64,000 bases of DNA from Apricaphanius iberus (taxonomy: Eukaryota; Chordata; Actinopteri; Cyprinodontiformes; Aphaniidae), in the NCBI GenBank assembly GCA_028564705.1, contig JAPXFQ010002085.1:828001-892000 (forward strand), written 5' to 3'. This document shows, piece by piece, positions 62,861 through 64,000 of this stretch (within the stretch, counting starts at the first letter, position 1; each line of letters starts with the position of its first letter). A program made the position numbers and the translations under genes. Under the pieces are notes generated by a model. The model searched no databases, was not told the origin of the DNA, and was given only the letters and a program-made list of their open reading frames with translations.

Positions 62861-64000
62861 TTTAAATTTCTGCGGAGTTTATTCCATTCCTTGATGCCTT
62901 TGTTAGAAAAGGCTGTTTGTGCAAAGATACTGACATTATTTACAGATGATGTAAAAGTAATTTTGGCCTCTGCACCAACTCTCCCTATTAACACACATGG
63001 GCACCGCAAAGCTCCAAGTCAGCTAAATATTTGTGGTTAAAAGGGACAAAGTAGCAGTCAGACATCCTGTCTAACTAGGCATGCAGCAGCTTAATTAAAA
63101 TTTGAATATATTTCTTGCAAGGTTTTTTGTATTTTAGTCATTTTTTTGGCTCAACGGTGTCCCCTTAGTTCATCTGTGCAGCTTTTATACTTGACTGTAT
63201 GCCATTTGTTACAAAACCCCCAGACTGTCCAAACCTCAGCTTGAAGTTTTTTTTTTTACTTCAAACCACTTTCAATTAACCAACCTCCTTGTTTTTTTCA
63301 ATACAATGGTGCAGAACCAGACCATAACTGGAGCTGAACTCCTTACGTCATTAAGGGCACCGAGCCACACACGTACTGCTGGCTGCAAGGAGGGGACTTG
63401 CTGCAAACATTGTAGTGCATAATAACTTCTGTTAGGAATGTAAAGAAAAATTTAAAAAATGAAGTTATAAAGATTGTCATCCAAAAACAAACATTTTGAC
63501 AGATTTTTCTGGTCCACATCAGCGAAAATCTTGAGGAATTGTGACAGCCCCAATCAGTTTACATTCTTACATTTGAATAACATTCTTTACCTTTTTGTTT
63601 CAGTTGTTATCCATAACATGTTATTAATTTAGGGAATAATTGTAAGGAAGTTAAAAAAGGTATGGTCTTTTTAACCTCTCAGAAATCCATCTGAAGTTGA
63701 ATACGTCCTTTCTAGGGAGCCTTTATTAGACATCCACAGTTAAATACTGAGATCTCGCTATACTGTTTTTTTTAACTAAGATTCAAAATATATTACAAAT
63801 AAACTGAAAGATTACTACTTGATTGAAGCATTAAGAGCTGCGCACCAAATTAAATCTAGGATCTTTTTTCTAATCTGTTAACTACTTCACTAAAACATGA
63901 GGTAAAAAAAAAAAATAGCGGATGTGCACATGGAGAGTGCACACAGCTGCTTTTATTTACTAGGCTTTAGCCACTTACGAATGACTTCATGAACTTTTCG
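62861..64000. other. End of window, intron, nothing recognised
   Basis: Remainder of the repeat hosting the hAT element, then AT-rich sequence to the edge. No exon with an ush2a-like frame seen. Confidence 0.4.

Noticed and set aside
51515..64000. Search for the next ush2a exon
   Set aside because: No acceptor followed by a phase-compatible frame with CC pairs or FN3 Trp/Tyr core was found; the exon must lie beyond the window.

Overview
The window is vertebrate, almost certainly teleost, genomic DNA. Its only recognisable host gene is the middle part of ush2a (usherin) on the + strand. Thirteen coding exons (12075-51514, 2850 nt) join with compatible phases and AG/GT borders into one open frame of about 950 residues. 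That frame encodes tandem fibronectin type III (FN3) domains followed by a double-cysteine (CC) module, the arrangement known from the extracellular part of usherin. Neither the first nor the last exon of the gene is here: 1-12074 and 51515-64000 read as intron. The fish assignment rests on the repeat content (Rex3-like RTE, L2/Rex1-type LINEs, Tc1 families, Harbinger and hAT elements, tRNA-derived SINEs) together with the ush2a match. A percomorph is my inference.

Layout. 1-5470: an L2-type LINE split by a Harbinger transposon (584-2068, 3-bp duplication) and by an unclassified repeat carrying a small membrane-protein frame on the minus strand, followed by a non-autonomous element. 5471-12074: intron with microsatellites and pogo and hAT transposase relics. 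12075-13750: exons 1-4; exon 1 has a long Ser/Thr-rich insert inside an FN3 domain. 13751-36475: a 22.7-kb intron holding a zinc-finger/hAT-type two-exon gene, a Tc1-like element with its TA duplication, a 30-bp minisatellite with 140-bp higher-order units, a SINE with target duplication, a restriction-endonuclease-type LINE end, a hAT MITE with perfect 8-bp duplication, an L2 LINE 3' half with a long open frame, a MADF-domain exon and a Rex3-like reverse transcriptase. 36476-45042: exons 5-10. 45043-49711: intron with a second Tc1-type element split by other DNA. 49712-51514: exons 11-13, the CC module. 51515-64000: intron with a DNA-transposon-like repeat interrupted by a RecQ-helicase-like fragment, a Tc1 relic split by a Harbinger-like element, and a 1.3-kb hAT-type element with perfect target duplication.

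The usherin exons form a single product: a secreted or membrane-tethered extracellular matrix protein of photoreceptors and hair cells. Everything else is mobile DNA in its introns. I see no rRNA, tRNA, CRISPR array or clearly separate host gene. I found no convincing new multi-gene system. The observations most worth checking are the Ser/Thr expansion in usherin, a possible alternative terminal exon near 41.5 kb, the small membrane-protein frame carried by the repeat at 2.8-3.4 kb, and the still-open zinc-finger/hAT-derived reading frame.
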